From NCBI GenBank assembly GCA_019359615.1, contig JAHHHA010000007.1, positions 62,001 through 126,000 on the forward strand: 64,000 bases of DNA, read 5' to 3'. Under the pieces are notes generated by a model. It did no database searches and had not been told where the DNA came from. It worked only from the letters and a program-made list of their open reading frames with translations. Shown here piece after piece: positions 63,003 to 64,000 of the stretch. The position numbers were made by a program, and so were the translations under genes. Each line of letters begins with the position of its first letter. The stretch's first letter is position 1. This DNA comes from Cyanosarcina radialis HA8281-LM2. Lineage in GTDB: Bacteria; Cyanobacteriota; Cyanobacteriia; Cyanobacteriales; CCAP-1448.

Positions 63003-64000
63003 TTAGCCGTTACCTTTGTTCTTGGCGATAATGGCTTCAGCTACGTTGCGGGGTACTTCTTCATAGTGACTGAACTCCATGGAGAAGATTCCTCGTCCTT
63101 GGGTATTCGATCGGATATCCGTAGCATATCCAAACATCTCTGACAAAGGTACCTTAGAGGCCACTTTGGCAATTCCCTGTTCCGAACCCATACCTTCAAC
63201 TTGACCGCGACGGGAGTTGAGGTCGCCAATTACATCTCCTAAGAAATTCTCAGGAACTTCTACCTCAACTTTCATCATTGGCTCTAATAGCACTGGCGAA
63301 GCTTTCATCACTGCTGATTTAATCGCCATCGAGCCAGCGATCTTAAAGGCCATTTCCGAAGAGTCTACTTCGTGGTAAGACCCATCTACTAATGTCACTT
63401 TCAGATCGATCATGGGATATCCAGCCAGAATACCGGATTCGCAAGCTTCTTTGATCCCTTGTTCTACTGGCGAGATGTATTCTTTCGGAATCGAACCGCC
63501 AACGATCTTGGAAACAAATTCTAAGCCGCTAGCTGGTTCTCCCGGTTCGACTTCAATCACGGCATGACCGTACTGACCTTTACCACCTGTTTGACGGATG
63601 TACTTGCCTTCAGCTTTGGTAGGCTTGCGAATAGTTTCGCGGTAAGCCACTTGGGGCGCACCCACGTTAGCTTCCACTTTGTATTCCCGCAACATCCGGT
63701 CTACCAGAATTTCTAGGTGCAACTCTCCCATACCCGCAATCACGGTTTGATTGGTTTCGGCATCGACGCTGACCCTGAAAGTAGGATCTTCTTCCGATAA
63801 AGCTTGGAGGGCTTTGGAAAGTTTCTCCATATCTTGCTTGGTCTTCGGCTCGACTGCCACCGAAATCACTGGTTCTGGGATAAAGAGCGATTCTAGGATC
63901 ACGGGGCTACCTTCTTCACAGATGGTATCTCCGGTGAAGGTATCTTTTAGCCCTAAAGCCGCTCCCAAGTCGCCAGCCCGCAGTTCGTCTACCTCAATGC
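63003..64000 (-). CDS. fusA: Elongation factor G, C-terminal part
   Basis: The gene continues beyond the right edge; 332 residues are visible, reading from [20 protein letters not shown] to [20 protein letters not shown]. These cover the end of domain II and domains III-V ([40 protein letters not shown]). EF-G drives ribosomal translocation and recycling. First of the visible str-operon genes. Confidence 0.97.
   Translation of the reverse strand, partial: IEVDELRAGDLGAALGLKDTFTGDTICEEGSPVILESLFIPEPVISVAVEPKTKQDMEKLSKALQALSEEDPTFRVSVDAETNQTVIAGMGELHLEILVDRMLREYKVEANVGAPQVAYRETIRKPTKAEGKYIRQTGGKGQYGHAVIEVEPGEPASGLEFVSKIVGGSIPKEYISPVEQGIKEACESGILAGYPMIDLKVTLVDGSYHEVDSSEMAFKIAGSMAIKSAVMKASPVLLEPMMKVEVEVPENFLGDVIGDLNSRRGQVEGMGSEQGIAKVASKVPLSEMFGYATDIRSNTQGRGIFSMEFSHYEEVPRNVAEAIIAKNKGNG

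Overview
The window is cyanobacterial chromosome. Evidence: very frequent GCGATCGC (HIP1) octamers, photosystem I subunit PsaD, CP43'/IsiA chlorophyll proteins, a phycobilisome rod linker, and many heptamer-type tandem repeats and dispersed palindromes of the kind seen in filamentous and colonial cyanobacteria. I cannot name the genus from sequence alone.

Layout. (1) 1-4693: 5' part of a secreted repeat protein, then cobN (cobaltochelatase) with five in-frame low-complexity inserts. (2) 4797-41636: a siderophore/iron acquisition island made of repeated modules. Four modules have the order AraC-type regulator - AMIN/TonB-dependent receptor - periplasmic binding lipoprotein (A 8068-13128, B 16203-21764, C 24014-28660, D 32246-37399). 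Modules A and B are each preceded by an ABC exporter gene. Module A is followed by a FecCDE-type permease/ATPase operon (4797-7680). A fifth binding protein with its own permease and ATPase (37519-41636) is split by two Uma2-family genes. Between modules C and D lies a decayed tandem array of Rpn/DUF4351-type genes with an aspartic-protease-like gene and its small partner. (3) 41697-48209: an iron-starvation photosynthesis locus: IsiA-PsaL fusion, IsiA, membrane-anchored CpcG/CpcL-like rod linker, then a histidine phosphatase lipoprotein, an IsiC-like hydrolase, flavodoxin (isiB) and a cupin remnant. Two homologous promoters with paired Fur-like boxes drive the two halves. (4) 48210-53372: heme-type TonB receptor, Crp/Fnr regulator and small Cys-rich membrane protein in one operon; a second flavodoxin with a 58-residue zinc-ribbon protein; psaD. 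(5) 53542-64000: type II NADH dehydrogenase, cupin, a HigBA-like toxin-antitoxin pair with a damaged toxin start, aldo/keto reductase, Ski2-like helicase, LON-domain protein, and the end of the str operon (fusA-tuf-rpsJ).

How it fits together (inference): receptors bring ferric siderophores or heme across the outer membrane, binding lipoproteins and FecCDE transporters move them across the inner membrane, and each receptor is probably switched by its adjacent AraC regulator through a 22-bp-period direct repeat found upstream of all four module receptors. The neighbouring isi locus replaces ferredoxin by flavodoxin and adds IsiA antenna and rod linker to photosystem I when iron is scarce. The island shows recent remodelling: gene conversion between receptors and between exporters, a frameshifted receptor, coding palindromes inserted in two exported proteins, a 115-bp MITE with intact target duplication, and a collapsed duplication.
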